DNA of 64,000 bases from NCBI RefSeq assembly GCF_904846345.1, contig NZ_CAJHAJ010000001.1:648030-712029 (forward strand). The letters run 5' to 3'. Position 1 is the first letter of the stretch; the number at the start of each line of letters is the position of its first letter. A program made the position numbers and the translations under genes. The notes beneath the pieces are model-generated. The model searched no databases. It was given only the letters and a program-made list of their open reading frames with translations, and was not told the DNA's origin. This DNA is from Psychrobacter maritimus. GTDB taxonomy: Bacteria; Pseudomonadota; Gammaproteobacteria; Pseudomonadales; Moraxellaceae. Positions 8,434 through 17,499 of this stretch are shown here, piece after piece.

Positions 8434-9609
8434 ATGGCAGGATTGCTTAACATCTCAGAACCGAATGCCAATAACCATAATCATAACCACACTGATACAA
8501 CACTTAATAATAAAAACGCGTCCCATGATTTTCTAGCGACATTAGCAACAGACGCGACTAATACCAAGCAACAAGCAGCCAGTAAACACAGCCGTGAACA
8601 GATTGCTCAGCTGTTTGACTTGCCTTTGATGGATTTATTACTGCAAGCACAGACGATACACCGCCAACACTTTACCGCCAATGAAGTACAAATCAGCACC
8701 TTGCTATCTATCAAGACCGGTAACTGTCCAGAAGATTGCGGTTATTGCTCCCAGTCTGGTCATCACCGCGATACCACTAAGTTACAAGCGGAAAAACGTA
8801 TCGAGGTCGATAAGGTCATCGCCGCCGCTAAGCGCGCCAAAGCCACAGGCTCATCGCGTTTTTGTATGGGTGCAGCGTGGAAGCACCCAAGCGCCAAAGA
8901 CATGCCTTATGTGGTCGAGCTGGTCAAAGAAGTCAAAGCATTGGGGCTTGAAACCTGTATGACCCTTGGCATGCTAGATACGGATCAAGCAGCACAATTG
9001 GCAGATGCGGGTTTAGATTATTACAATCATAATCTCGATACCTCAAGAAGTTACTACGAGCAAGTAGTCAGTACCCGCAGCTATGATGAGCGTCTAGATA
9101 CCATTGCAAACGTACGCAATTCAGGTATTAACGTTTGTAGCGGCAACATCGTCGGTATGGGCGAAAGCCGTGATGACCGCATCGATTGGGTCCATGAGCT
9201 GCTTAAAATGCCAAAAGCACCCGAGTCTATTCCGGTCAATCTATTGGTTCCTATTCAAGGTACACCGATCGGTGATAAGGTTTTAGCAGAAGGTCAGCTG
9301 CCCGTCCTTGAATGGATACGGACGATTGCCGTGACACGTATTTGCTGTCCAAGCAGCTACGTACGCTTATCTGCTGGACGCGAAAGTTTATCTGACTCCG
9401 AGCAAGCATTGGCATTTATGGCAGGGGCAAATTCATTCTTTTATGGTGATAAGCTACTGACCACGGGCAATGCCAGCCAGTCAGGTGACGATAGATTGAT
9501 GCGCGAGCTTGGGTTAACCAAGCAATTTGCCGCACCACGAGCGCCAAAGCAAGTACCGGTGCTTGACGCCATGAGTGGTCATCAGTCGCAAGTTGTCTTA
9601 GCAGAGTAA
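8434..9609 (+). CDS. bioB: Biotin synthase BioB
   Basis: Radical-SAM enzyme that inserts sulfur into dethiobiotin to make biotin. The 391-residue protein carries the cluster motif C98-x3-C102-x2-C105 in [14 protein letters not shown], then YNHNLDTS, the GNIVGMGES segment, and YVRLSAGRE with the Arg of the [2Fe-2S] site. Residues 1-55 are an Asn/His/Thr-rich extension (includes NNHNHNHTD) not found in E. coli BioB, whose alignable part begins near REQIAQLFD. The ATG at 8434 has AAAAGGA 8-9 bases upstream, so the extension looks genuinely translated. bioFHCD are not adjacent. Confidence 0.95.
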   Translation: MAGLLNISEPNANNHNHNHTDTTLNNKNASHDFLATLATDATNTKQQAASKHSREQIAQLFDLPLMDLLLQAQTIHRQHFTANEVQISTLLSIKTGNCPEDCGYCSQSGHHRDTTKLQAEKRIEVDKVIAAAKRAKATGSSRFCMGAAWKHPSAKDMPYVVELVKEVKALGLETCMTLGMLDTDQAAQLADAGLDYYNHNLDTSRSYYEQVVSTRSYDERLDTIANVRNSGINVCSGNIVGMGESRDDRIDWVHELLKMPKAPESIPVNLLVPIQGTPIGDKVLAEGQLPVLEWIRTIAVTRICCPSSYVRLSAGRESLSDSEQALAFMAGANSFFYGDKLLTTGNASQSGDDRLMRELGLTKQFAAPRAPKQVPVLDAMSGHQSQVVLAE

Positions 9610-9713
9610 ATGCCATGCGTGCCGCTACCATTATCGCGTAATCTGCGCTAAGCTTGCCGACATTATTAATCAAGAAATTGTGCATAAGATATCAAATCTT
9701 AAGAGAGAATATG

Positions 9714-10148
9714 ATGGCAGATTATTTCAATTGGATTAAAGCGGCACACATTATCTCTATGGTGTGCTGGTTTGCGGCGATATTTTATTTGCCGCGCCTA
9801 TTCGTTTATCATGCGATGAGCGATGATAGCATCAGCCACGAGCGCTTTGCCATTATGGAGCGCAAGCTCTATCGCGGTATCATGACACCATCGATGATAG
9901 CCACCTGGTTGTTTGGTTTATGGATGTTGGGCATGGGCTGGGATGTTTATAAAACCCAAGGCTGGCTACACGTAAAATTATTATTAGTGGTACTGCTATC
10001 TGGTTATCATGGGGCTTGCGGATTTTATCGTAAAAAGCTCATTGATAATCCGCATTATAAATCGCATAAATTTTGGCGCTGGTTTAATGAGGTGCCAGTA
10101 TTTGCATTAATCTTTATCGTAATTTTAGTGGTGGTAAAGCCCTTTTAA
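9714..10148 (+). CDS. hemJ: Protoporphyrinogen oxidase HemJ
   Basis: Four-helix membrane protein that oxidises protoporphyrinogen IX in haem synthesis; the family was described in Acinetobacter and cyanobacteria. The ~144-residue sequence has the conserved N-terminal WIKAAHIISMVCWFAAIFYLPRLFVYH, with a His near residue 12 as the likely haem ligand, then RKLYRGIMTPSM, HVKLLLVVLLSGYHG and a C-terminal RWFNEVPVFALI. The frame is open further upstream to 9654. The tandem ATG ATG at 9711/9714 follows AAGAGAG, and 9714 gives the better spacing and the usual MADYFNWIK start. It lies about 100 bases after bioB with no terminator between, so read-through is possible. Confidence 0.88.
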   Translation: MADYFNWIKAAHIISMVCWFAAIFYLPRLFVYHAMSDDSISHERFAIMERKLYRGIMTPSMIATWLFGLWMLGMGWDVYKTQGWLHVKLLLVVLLSGYHGACGFYRKKLIDNPHYKSHKFWRWFNEVPVFALIFIVILVVVKPF

Positions 10149-10210
10149 AAACAGCTAACAATAAAGCTTATTTACCTTATAAGCATTTTTATCTTGAGTC
10201 TAAAATCCAT

Positions 10211-10253
10211 AAAAAAGCGTCCGTTACTCTAATAAGTGACGGACGCTTTTTTT
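10211..10253. terminator. Bidirectional terminator (hemJ / NlpC-like gene)
   Basis: aaaaaagcgtccgt and acggacgctttttt form a long perfect stem with A-run on one side and T-run on the other. It can serve hemJ on the plus strand and the convergent gene on the minus strand. Confidence 0.9.
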
Positions 10254-10288
10254 ATCTCTCAAGTAAGCTGAATAAATACCCTTAAAAA

Positions 10289-11128
10289 TCAAACGTTTGG
10301 TCGCATGATTTGATAGACATTGCTTAAATCATAGACACGGTAGCGCGCAGGCTCACGGCGATTTTCACCGGCATAGCTCAGTATCAAGGCTTGCTTGGCG
10401 CGCTCATCGACCCAGCCAACAAACAGTCCGCTATGCTCGACGCCATTGTAGCCGTGGTTTATATAATAGAGCCAATCACCGACTTCAATATCCTTGCTAC
10501 TGGCATAAGGACCTTGACCGTAAGTGCCTTTATGGATGGTATCGCGGCTCACCCCTGCTCGATTAAACACCGCATTGAGATAGTCCCAGCAGCCACCTTT
10601 AATAATCGTCCGCTCATTTAACGCCATCTTGCGCGCAGTGCTAATCACTTCGCGCGCCGCCCGACTGCTTTGGGTTTCAGCATTGCTTAGCAGCGGTAAA
10701 TATTCGCTATCGACATTATCATAATTGCCGGATAAAAATGCGGGCAGAACAGATGGTGCTTGACGTTGTACTTCTGGATAACGGTCATTGCTTTGGGCAT
10801 TACCGATGTAAGCATTTTGATTAGAATAGGAGTTATTAGAGTAGTTGTTATTAGAAGAGCTATTACTAGAATAGCTTGGTTGGCCGTTGCTCGAATTCGA
10901 GCGATAGCTAGTGGCATTGCCAGCACGTTGAATGGTAGAGCGTGTGCTAATTTTGGCCGAAGGAACCGCTGAATACGTTGGGGTATAACGGGCGCTATAA
11001 TCAGGTTGGACAGATTTTTGCGCAATCAAGGCGCTCATACTATCGGCATGAACCTGACCGGCCGCAGCAAAGGTAAATAATAAGGCACTGCACGACGTTG
11101 TGATTGACCAAAGGGACAAACGCGACAT
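10289..11128 (-). CDS. Secreted NlpC/P60- or CHAP-like putative cell-wall hydrolase
   Basis: A 279-residue protein with an N-terminal signal peptide (basic MSR, a hydrophobic stretch, likely cleavage after VHA). A Ser/Asn/Tyr low-complexity linker covers about 70-115. The C-terminal domain has a cysteine in GGCWDYLNAVF (Cys180), a DWLYYINHGYNG turn and a histidine in VEHSGLFVGW (His232). The Cys-then-His spacing and the WDYLN helix fit a papain-like NlpC/P60 or CHAP hydrolase, which would cut peptidoglycan peptides. I infer the function from these motifs only; the third catalytic residue is not certain. AGGAG is placed 7 bases before the ATG. The gene is convergent with hemJ. Confidence 0.6.
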   Translation of the reverse strand: MSRLSLWSITTSCSALLFTFAAAGQVHADSMSALIAQKSVQPDYSARYTPTYSAVPSAKISTRSTIQRAGNATSYRSNSSNGQPSYSSNSSSNNNYSNNSYSNQNAYIGNAQSNDRYPEVQRQAPSVLPAFLSGNYDNVDSEYLPLLSNAETQSSRAAREVISTARKMALNERTIIKGGCWDYLNAVFNRAGVSRDTIHKGTYGQGPYASSKDIEVGDWLYYINHGYNGVEHSGLFVGWVDERAKQALILSYAGENRREPARYRVYDLSNVYQIMRPNV

Positions 11129-11581
11129 GACTAACTCCTTGTCAACATATTATTGATTAGCCGACTCAATTTAATATTAATAAACGGCTATCAATGCTCA
11201 GTATCAATAAGCGTATTAACGATAAGTAAGATAAGATTTTTCAATCCTATTTATAAACCATTTGCACAGGAATCTGCAAGTCTTATTGCTTGGAGATAAG
11301 CGATAAAAGGTATGAAATTGAGGATAAACGGTAAAACGAGATAGGAGTTTTAGAAATGAAGGCAGAGATTTAGGAAGGATAATATCATCAGTTCAATATG
11401 AAAAAGGTATATTCAACATAGCGTTCTGCTGGAACAAGTTTTGCTCGCTTGCTGTGTGCTTTGCACTCCAGAGGCTTGGCAAAAAATTTTCCAGCAGCAC
11501 TAAATTCTTTTTCAATTGAATCAGCTATAAGCTATGTTAAATATAACTCACAGAATGAACAGACTAAAACCAATCGACAAT
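11129..11581. other. Intergenic region, 453 bp, with structured element
   Basis: No convincing coding frame. The right half (11392-11545) is a structured, partly palindromic element, listed separately. The left part is AT-rich and should hold the promoter of the secreted hydrolase-like gene. Confidence 0.6.
11392..11545. repeat. Structured palindromic intergenic element (MITE-like or ncRNA-like)
   Basis: Three pairs of complementary arms are visible. Arms 11408-11422 and 11531-11545 match at 14 of 15 positions (tatattcaacatagc against gctatgttaaatata). Arms ctgctggaa 11426-11434 and ttccagcag 11489-11497 are perfect. Arms 11392-11406 (ttcaatatgaaaaag) and 11507-11520 (ctttttcaattgaa) match with one indel. 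The third pair crosses the first, so all three cannot nest in one simple hairpin. GC is higher in the centre than in the flanks. It may be a small non-autonomous mobile repeat or a folded RNA; copy number cannot be judged from one window. Confidence 0.5.
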
Positions 11582-12073
11582 CTAATCGTTGCTCATCTTA
11601 ATATTGGCATGGCGTTTGCTCAGCGGTTGGCCTTGTAAAATGGCTTTGGCCGCGTTAGCTTCTTGAATATTATCAAAGCCGCCAATCAGATATTTACGTA
11701 TGTCATCACAATCGACAATCTGTAGCTGTTCACCAATCAGAGTAATTTTATCGCCATCAGTCAGGTGAATATGCTCACGTTTGCCTTGATTATCATGCAC
11801 CAGCTCGCCATCACGCACCCACAATACGCCGCTACTAATAATACCGCTCATGGCTTGTTTATGTTTCAGGCGTTGCCGATTAAAAATAAAACTACCAATA
11901 ATCAATAAGGCCAAAGCGCCAATAGCCAAGCGCTCAGGCAACAGACTCATGGCTAAAGCAACCGCCACTGCCCCAACCAGTAATGCGGAGCCAAACCAAA
12001 ATAGCCCATTGTCAGCCGCTGGCGACTGACCTTGTAAGGTGATTTTAGCGCCGTCATCAGTCAGCTTTAGCAT
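11582..12073 (-). CDS. Two-TM membrane protein, unknown
   Basis: A 163-residue protein with two adjacent hydrophobic segments (about 26-44 and 50-64) joined by a short turn. A soluble C-terminal domain follows, with strands SGVLWVRDGELVHDN and DKITLIGEQLQIVDCDD. A membrane hairpin followed by a small beta domain recalls bacterial PH-like or YcxB-type proteins, but I cannot assign a family. It starts about 75 bases downstream of the rph stop on the same strand, so co-transcription with rph is plausible. Confidence 0.6.
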   Translation of the reverse strand: MLKLTDDGAKITLQGQSPAADNGLFWFGSALLVGAVAVALAMSLLPERLAIGALALLIIGSFIFNRQRLKHKQAMSGIISSGVLWVRDGELVHDNQGKREHIHLTDGDKITLIGEQLQIVDCDDIRKYLIGGFDNIQEANAAKAILQGQPLSKRHANIKMSND

Positions 12074-12146
12074 GCGCGATTACCTGTTCAAAAGCAGTGA
12101 ATGGTTAAAAGTTTAAATAAAAAGTCATAAAAGAACGTTTAGAGAT

Positions 12147-12863
12147 TTACCAACCTAGTGCTGTTTTTTGCATAGCAATCAGCTCAGCGATACCTTTTTC
12201 CGCAAGAATCAGCATATCGTCTGCTTGCGCGCGGGTAAATGGCTTTTCTTCTGCCGTCCCTTGCAGCTCGATAAATTCGCCCTTTTGCGTCATCACCACG
12301 TTCAAATCTGTATCGCAGCTGGCATCTTCTTCGTAATTTAAATCAAGATAGGCTTCGCCATCTTTCATACCAACCGATACCGCAGCGACCAAACCAATTA
12401 ATGGATCGGCTTTGAGCTTTTTGGTTTTTTGTAGGCTTTCTAGCGCATCGATAAGAGCAATAGCTGCACCGGTCACACTAGCGGTACGCGTGCCGCCATC
12501 TGCTTGCAATACATCGCAATCAAGATAAATGGTATTTTCGCCAAGCTTACTTAAATCAATCATCGCCCGTAAACTACGACCGATTAAACGCTGGATTTCT
12601 TGCGTACGACCTGATTGCTTACCGCGTGCGGCTTCGCGCTGATTACGGGTATTGGTCGCACGTGGCAACATACCGTATTCTGCGGTAATCCAGCCTTTGC
12701 CTTTACCTTTAAGCCAGCGTGGTACGCCCGACTCAACGCTCGCAGTACATAATACTTTGGTATCGCCAAAGCTGACCAATACTGACCCTTCGGCATGCTT
12801 AGTGTAATGGCGCTCAAAGCTGATTGAGCGAAGTTGGTTAAGCTCACGGTTGTCAATACGCAT
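12147..12863 (-). CDS. rph: Ribonuclease PH
   Basis: Phosphorolytic 3'-to-5' exoribonuclease that trims tRNA 3' ends. The sequence follows the family closely: [18 protein letters not shown] at the start, [41 protein letters not shown], the [19 protein letters not shown] phosphate-binding block and the acidic [19 protein letters not shown] chose the ATG at 12863 because AGGA lies 7-8 bases upstream and the family begins MRID. The longer frame to 12926 adds an unlikely hydrophobic leader. Length is about 238 residues, as usual, so the C-terminus is not truncated as in E. coli K-12. Confidence 0.95.
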   Translation of the reverse strand: MRIDNRELNQLRSISFERHYTKHAEGSVLVSFGDTKVLCTASVESGVPRWLKGKGKGWITAEYGMLPRATNTRNQREAARGKQSGRTQEIQRLIGRSLRAMIDLSKLGENTIYLDCDVLQADGGTRTASVTGAAIALIDALESLQKTKKLKADPLIGLVAAVSVGMKDGEAYLDLNYEEDASCDTDLNVVMTQKGEFIELQGTAEEKPFTRAQADDMLILAEKGIAELIAMQKTALGW

Positions 12864-13053
12864 AAAATTTCCTAGTACGATGTTGTAAAAGCAGAGTGAT
12901 GGTTGTATAAAGTTATACAATAACAAGTTCGTCGTTACGTCGACGGATATGCTCGCAGACGTAAATATGACGATATCCTAACGTGGCAGCGGCGCAATAG
13001 CAAGATTCTCTCAAGCTATTACGCCGCTGCTTTAGCAGGATTTAGCGTTAACT

Positions 13054-14835
13054 TTATTCTAAACCTTCCATCTTACGCAATTCTTTACGTAGGATTTTAC
13101 CGACGTTTGATTTTGGTAATTCATCAACGAATTGGATATGACGCGGACGTTTGTAGCCGGTCAATTGCTTTTTACCAAAATCAAGCAGCTCTTGCTCGGT
13201 GACATTGCCTTTTTTGACCACAAATAGCTTTGGATCTTCACCGCGGTCATCATTTGGAATACCAATAGCGCCGCATTCTACCACAGCAGGATGCTCACTC
13301 ATGGCTTCTTCGATCTCATTTGGATAAACGTTAAAGCCCGAAACCAAAATCATGTCTTTTTTGCGGTCAACGATTTTGATAAAGCCTTTTTCGTCCATGA
13401 TGCCGATATCGCCCGTTTTCAAGAAGCCACTAGCGGTAAAGGTTTCAGCCGTTTCTTGTGGACGATTTTGATAGCCAATCATTACCTGTGGACCTTTGAC
13501 ACAAATCTCACCGCGATCACCTAATGCCACTTCATTTTCATCATCATCGATTAAAATAATATCAGTGCTAGAAGCAGGAATACCAATTTTTCCGGTAAAT
13601 TCAGAAATAGTCATTGGGTTAAAGGCGACTACTGGCGAGGTTTCAGACAAACCATAACCTTCAACGATAGGCAGACCAGTGATTTTATGCCACTCTTTTG
13701 CGACGCTTGGCAATACCGACATACCGCCGCCAATCGAGGCTTTTAGGTTAGAGAAATCTAAATCTGCAAAGCCTTCTTTATGTACTAAGCCATTAAATAA
13801 GGTGTTTACCGCAGGGATAAACGATGGCTTGTATTTGCCCATCTCTTTAATCAAACCATCTAAATCACGCGGGTTTGGAATCAGCAAACCGGCATAACCT
13901 TGGTACATACCATACATGCCGCAAACCATAAATGAGAACACATGGTATAGCGGGAGCGCGGTCAAAATCACATCATTGGCATCGACATCATCATCAAAGG
14001 CGCTGTTCATCAGGACACTAATCTGTAGCATATTAGCGACCAAGTTACCGTGCGATAGCATCGCGCCTTTGGCAACACCCGTCGTACCACCAGTATATTG
14101 CAACAAGGCCACATCGCTTAAGTTCAAATCAGGACGCTTATACTTGCTAGCTGAAACCGCATTTAACGCATGCTTAAAGCTGGTGCTCTCTGGCAGACGA
14201 TAAGCGGGAATCATTTTTTTAACATGACGCGCGACCAGGTTGACCACTGCCCCTTTGACCAAGCCAAGCATATCGCCAAGCTTACAAACGATGACATGCT
14301 TCACTTGCCCTTTATCTTCGGCATCTTGATAGGTTTTTGCAAAGTTCTCAACGATAAACAACGCTTTAGCGCCACTATCATGCAACTGATGCGATAGCTC
14401 ACGGCTGGTATACAAAGGATTAACATTAACCAGTACCATACCTGCACGGATAATACCCAAAGCCACCACTGGATACTGCAAAATATTGGGCATCATCACC
14501 CCAACTTTATCGCCCTTTACCAATCCTAACGACTGTAAATAGCTGGCAATTTGGCGACTGTATAAGTCTAATTGCTTAAAGGTAATGGACGCACCCATGC
14601 AAATATACGCAGGTTTTTGCCCATAACGACTAAAGTTACGCTCGAACACTTCAAGTAAAGACGTACTGTCATCTGGCATATCGATGGTCGCATCGATGCC
14701 ATAGCGCTCATAAGCACTCAGCCACGGACTGTCGCTATCTATCGTCGGCATGGTAGGAAATGCATTTTCAACCATTGATTGAGCGTTGCCCGCAGCGTTA
14801 TGGTTGGTGGTTTCTTTATTGATACTGTCCGTCAT
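13054..14835 (-). CDS. fadD: Long-chain fatty acid-CoA ligase (FadD-like, copy 1)
   Basis: Adenylate-forming enzyme that activates fatty acids to acyl-CoA for degradation or lipid synthesis. The 593-residue protein has the ATP-binding motif YTGGTTGVAKGA, the GYGLSETSPVVAFNP signature, KTGDIGIMDEKGFIKIVDRKKDMI and the catalytic lysine near the C-terminus in KSNVGKILRKEL. AGGGACG sits 5 bases before the ATG. A second ligase gene lies upstream on the same strand, separated by 561 bases and a terminator. The pair resembles the fadD1-fadD2 arrangement of Pseudomonas. Substrate range cannot be read from sequence. Confidence 0.88.
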   Translation of the reverse strand: MTDSINKETTNHNAAGNAQSMVENAFPTMPTIDSDSPWLSAYERYGIDATIDMPDDSTSLLEVFERNFSRYGQKPAYICMGASITFKQLDLYSRQIASYLQSLGLVKGDKVGVMMPNILQYPVVALGIIRAGMVLVNVNPLYTSRELSHQLHDSGAKALFIVENFAKTYQDAEDKGQVKHVIVCKLGDMLGLVKGAVVNLVARHVKKMIPAYRLPESTSFKHALNAVSASKYKRPDLNLSDVALLQYTGGTTGVAKGAMLSHGNLVANMLQISVLMNSAFDDDVDANDVILTALPLYHVFSFMVCGMYGMYQGYAGLLIPNPRDLDGLIKEMGKYKPSFIPAVNTLFNGLVHKEGFADLDFSNLKASIGGGMSVLPSVAKEWHKITGLPIVEGYGLSETSPVVAFNPMTISEFTGKIGIPASSTDIILIDDDENEVALGDRGEICVKGPQVMIGYQNRPQETAETFTASGFLKTGDIGIMDEKGFIKIVDRKKDMILVSGFNVYPNEIEEAMSEHPAVVECGAIGIPNDDRGEDPKLFVVKKGNVTEQELLDFGKKQLTGYKRPRHIQFVDELPKSNVGKILRKELRKMEGLE

Positions 14836-14917
14836 AATCGTCCCTAAATGTTACTGTTAAAATATAGAGTATATGTGCTGCCCTTACCGTGGTCGCCAAC
14901 CACGTATTGATAAAATC

Positions 14918-14984
14918 AAAAGTTTGTGAATAAATAACTGCTCATCACCTAAGCTCTGAGCGCAATTGTTATTCACAAACTTTT
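14918..14984. repeat. Perfect 16-bp inverted repeat upstream of fadD copy 1
   Basis: aaaagtttgtgaataa (14918-14933) and ttattcacaaactttt (14969-14984) are exact complements separated by 35 bases. The second arm ends 83 bases and the whole repeat about 150 bases before the start codon at 14835, so it lies in the promoter or leader. Confidence 0.7.
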
Positions 14985-15247
14985 TACATCAAAAATCTTT
15001 AGACATATAAGCCGCATGCCTAAGTTTACTCTCACTATGATGCAAATGCATAAAAGCCATTGTATCACCAGTTGCAAACGCATTAACGCAAAAAGCTATT
15101 ATTCAAATAGCCAGCATTGTCGATGCTTTTATAACGGCGCTAAGCACTTAAGCATGCACTTTTATCGTGAAATACAAAAATATAATCGGCAGGAACTATA
15201 GCAGTTTTGCTCGCCATTCTCTATGCGTACTGCCAAATCATCATAGA

Positions 15248-15290
15248 AAAATAAAAAAAATGATAAGGTCTTATACAAACGACCTTATCA
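15248..15290 (-). terminator. Terminator of fadD copy 2
   Basis: On the minus strand, tgataaggtc and gaccttatca form a perfect 10-bp stem with a 10-base loop, followed by an almost uninterrupted T-run (complement of 15248-15260). It lies about 105 bases after the stop at 15397. Confidence 0.85.
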
Positions 15291-15396
15291 TCTTTCAGTA
15301 TGACACCAGCGAATATCCGGCTATTTTCGACCCTATTTATCATGTATTAAGGGTGATAAATGTGGGTAAAAAAAATGATATTCGGTGCTAAATTAC

Positions 15397-17124
15397 TTAA
15401 CCGTGATTCTTCTCTTCTAAAGCGCGCAAGTCTTTATGTAAAATCTTACCGACGTTAGATTTCGGTAACTCATCAATAAATTCAACATAACGAGGACGCT
15501 TATAACCGGTTAGATTTTCTTTGCTATAAGCGAGCACGTCTTCTTTAGTCAAGCTGTCATCACTGCGCACGACATAAATCTTCGGTACTTCGCCGCTCTT
15601 TTCATCATCGACACCGATAACGCCGCATTCCAAAATCTTTGGATGACCTGACATCACATCTTCTACTTCGTTTGGATAGACGTTAAAGCCTGATACCAAA
15701 ATCATATTCTTTTTGCGATCGACTATCTTAAAGTAGCCCTCTTCGTCCATCACGCCGATATCACCGGTACGGAAATAACCATCAGACGTCATGACCTCAG
15801 CGGTGGCATCATCACGTTTCCAGTAGCCTTTCATGACCTGCGGACCACGAACGCAAATTTCACCGCGCTCACCAAGTGGCACTTCATTGCCCTCTTCATC
15901 CAAGATGGCCATGTCTGTGCCAGGCATCGGTAGACCGATATTACCTGAGAACTCGCCTGTACCTTGCGGATTTGCTGAAGCAACAGGAGAGGTTTCCGAC
16001 AGACCATAACCTTGCACAATGATGTTGCCAGTTATTTTTTCCCATTTAGCCGCGGTATCTTTTAATACTGCCATACCGCCGCCCATCGACATCTCAAGCT
16101 TGCTATGGTCTAAGGCTTTAAATGCGTCACTATTAGCGAGCGCATTAAATAGCGTGTTTACCGCTGGGAAAAACGCCGGTGGATAATCTTTATAGGCTTT
16201 GATTAAACTTGCGCCATCACGTGGATTCGGTACCAGTAGACCGATACAGCCACGATAGAGGCCATACATACCACAAACTGTAAATGAGAAGATATGATAT
16301 AGCGGCAAGGCTGTCATAATAACAGGCTGCTCATTACGCGCTTCAAACTTATCAAACGCATCGCCAAGATAGGTATCACACTGAATTAAGTTGGCGACCA
16401 AGTTGCCGTGCGTTAGCATCGCGCCTTTTGCCACACCTGTGGTACCACCGGTGTACTGCAATACGGCGACATCATCAAGCCCGATATTGGTTGGGCGGTT
16501 ATACTTTTTCGCAGACAATTGATTGAGTGCTTTTTTAAAGTTCACGCTCTTTTTAAGCGTGTAATGAGGCACCAGTTTTTTCACATGACGCACGACAGCA
16601 TTGACAATAAAACCTTTTAACGGGCTCATTAAATCGCCCATCGACGTCACCACCACATGATCGACCAAATCTTTACCGATATCTTCATACGTTTTGGCAA
16701 AGTTTTCTAAGATAAACAGCACTTTGGTCTCAGAATCTTCTAACTGATGCTGAAGCTCTTTGGTGGTATAAAGTGGATTGACGTTAACCAAGGTCATGCC
16801 AGCACGTAGGACACCTAATACGGCAACCGGTAACTGCAAGATATTGGGCATCATAACGCCGACTTTATCGCCTTTTTTTAGGCCAAGCGACTGTAAATAT
16901 GCGGCAATCTGTTTGCTATAACGGTCTAAATCTTCGTACGAGAGCTTTACATCCATGCACACAAAGGCGGTACGACCAGCATGAGTAACAAAATTCTGCT
17001 CAAGAATATCGATTAAAGAGGTATTGGCGGGCGGCATATTAATCTCGTACTGTATGCCAAGCTTTTCGTAAGTTTTGAGCCACGCTTTGTCATTACGACG
17101 AATTAGGTTACCTTGATTTTCCAT
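15397..17124 (-). CDS. fadD: Long-chain fatty acid-CoA ligase (FadD-like, copy 2)
   Basis: A 575-residue paralogue of the downstream ligase with the same landmarks: YTGGTTGVAKGAMLTHGN, QGYGLSETSPVASANP, RTGDIGVMDEEGYFKIVDRKKNMI and a C-terminal KSNVGKILHKDL. The two proteins are similar along their length but clearly diverged, so the duplication is not recent. The start at 17124 has AGGAGC about 8 bases upstream. Its own terminator and the 561-base gap imply separate transcription from copy 1. A palindrome at 17170-17184 lies within 60 bases of the start. Confidence 0.88.
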   Translation of the reverse strand: MENQGNLIRRNDKAWLKTYEKLGIQYEINMPPANTSLIDILEQNFVTHAGRTAFVCMDVKLSYEDLDRYSKQIAAYLQSLGLKKGDKVGVMMPNILQLPVAVLGVLRAGMTLVNVNPLYTTKELQHQLEDSETKVLFILENFAKTYEDIGKDLVDHVVVTSMGDLMSPLKGFIVNAVVRHVKKLVPHYTLKKSVNFKKALNQLSAKKYNRPTNIGLDDVAVLQYTGGTTGVAKGAMLTHGNLVANLIQCDTYLGDAFDKFEARNEQPVIMTALPLYHIFSFTVCGMYGLYRGCIGLLVPNPRDGASLIKAYKDYPPAFFPAVNTLFNALANSDAFKALDHSKLEMSMGGGMAVLKDTAAKWEKITGNIIVQGYGLSETSPVASANPQGTGEFSGNIGLPMPGTDMAILDEEGNEVPLGERGEICVRGPQVMKGYWKRDDATAEVMTSDGYFRTGDIGVMDEEGYFKIVDRKKNMILVSGFNVYPNEVEDVMSGHPKILECGVIGVDDEKSGEVPKIYVVRSDDSLTKEDVLAYSKENLTGYKRPRYVEFIDELPKSNVGKILHKDLRALEEKNHG

Positions 17125-17499
17125 AATCTTACTGCTCCTAGTAATAGTGTGCTGCTATTAACCCATCTCTATCACAGAGTGATAAACATACCAAACCTCA
17201 TCGTTCAAGCTAACCATCCATATAACCATGATGGCGGGCGGCTGACGATATAAGCGTCTGGCAATGAGTCAACAATATAGCGATAAATAGCCCTTTGTTG
17301 ATTAACATACACACTTTATACAAACTACTCAATATAAAAGATTGCTACCTGAGTTCTTAAACGTACTTGACGGCCGTTAATTATATTACTATCAAATACT
17401 TAACCATTAAATGACCGGCCATACCACGGATTGTTACCAATTATTTATTACCAAACATTGTTCTATTGTTAATAAAAATAACCGTACCTTACGCTTCTC
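17125..17499. promoter_or_regulatory. Upstream region of fadD copy 2, 375 bp
   Basis: AT-rich spacer between the VWA lipoprotein gene and the ligase gene. It contains the palindrome at 17170-17184 and no credible gene. I see no clear terminator for the VWA gene here. Confidence 0.5.
17170..17184. promoter_or_regulatory. Palindrome tatcac-N3-gtgata, possible operator
   Basis: Exact 6-base arms around aga, 46-60 bases before the start of fadD copy 2. This is a typical place and size for a dimeric repressor site. Fatty-acid genes of this kind are often under TetR- or GntR-type repressors, but the motif is not one I can assign. Confidence 0.35.

Larger units (their letters stand above)
14836..15396. 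other. Intergenic region between the two ligase genes, 561 bp
   Basis: It holds the terminator of the upstream ligase gene (15248-15290), a large inverted repeat (14918-14984) and presumably the promoter of the downstream copy. The small frames visible here are interrupted by the hairpins and have no convincing ribosome site. Confidence 0.6.

Noticed and set aside
15189..15215. Possible second copy of the 11392-11545 element
   Set aside because: Only a short match (gttttgctcgc) is shared, with no flanking arms; likely chance.
15016..15391. Two small plus-strand frames between the ligase genes
   Set aside because: They run through a clear terminator hairpin, have odd composition and lack ribosome sites.
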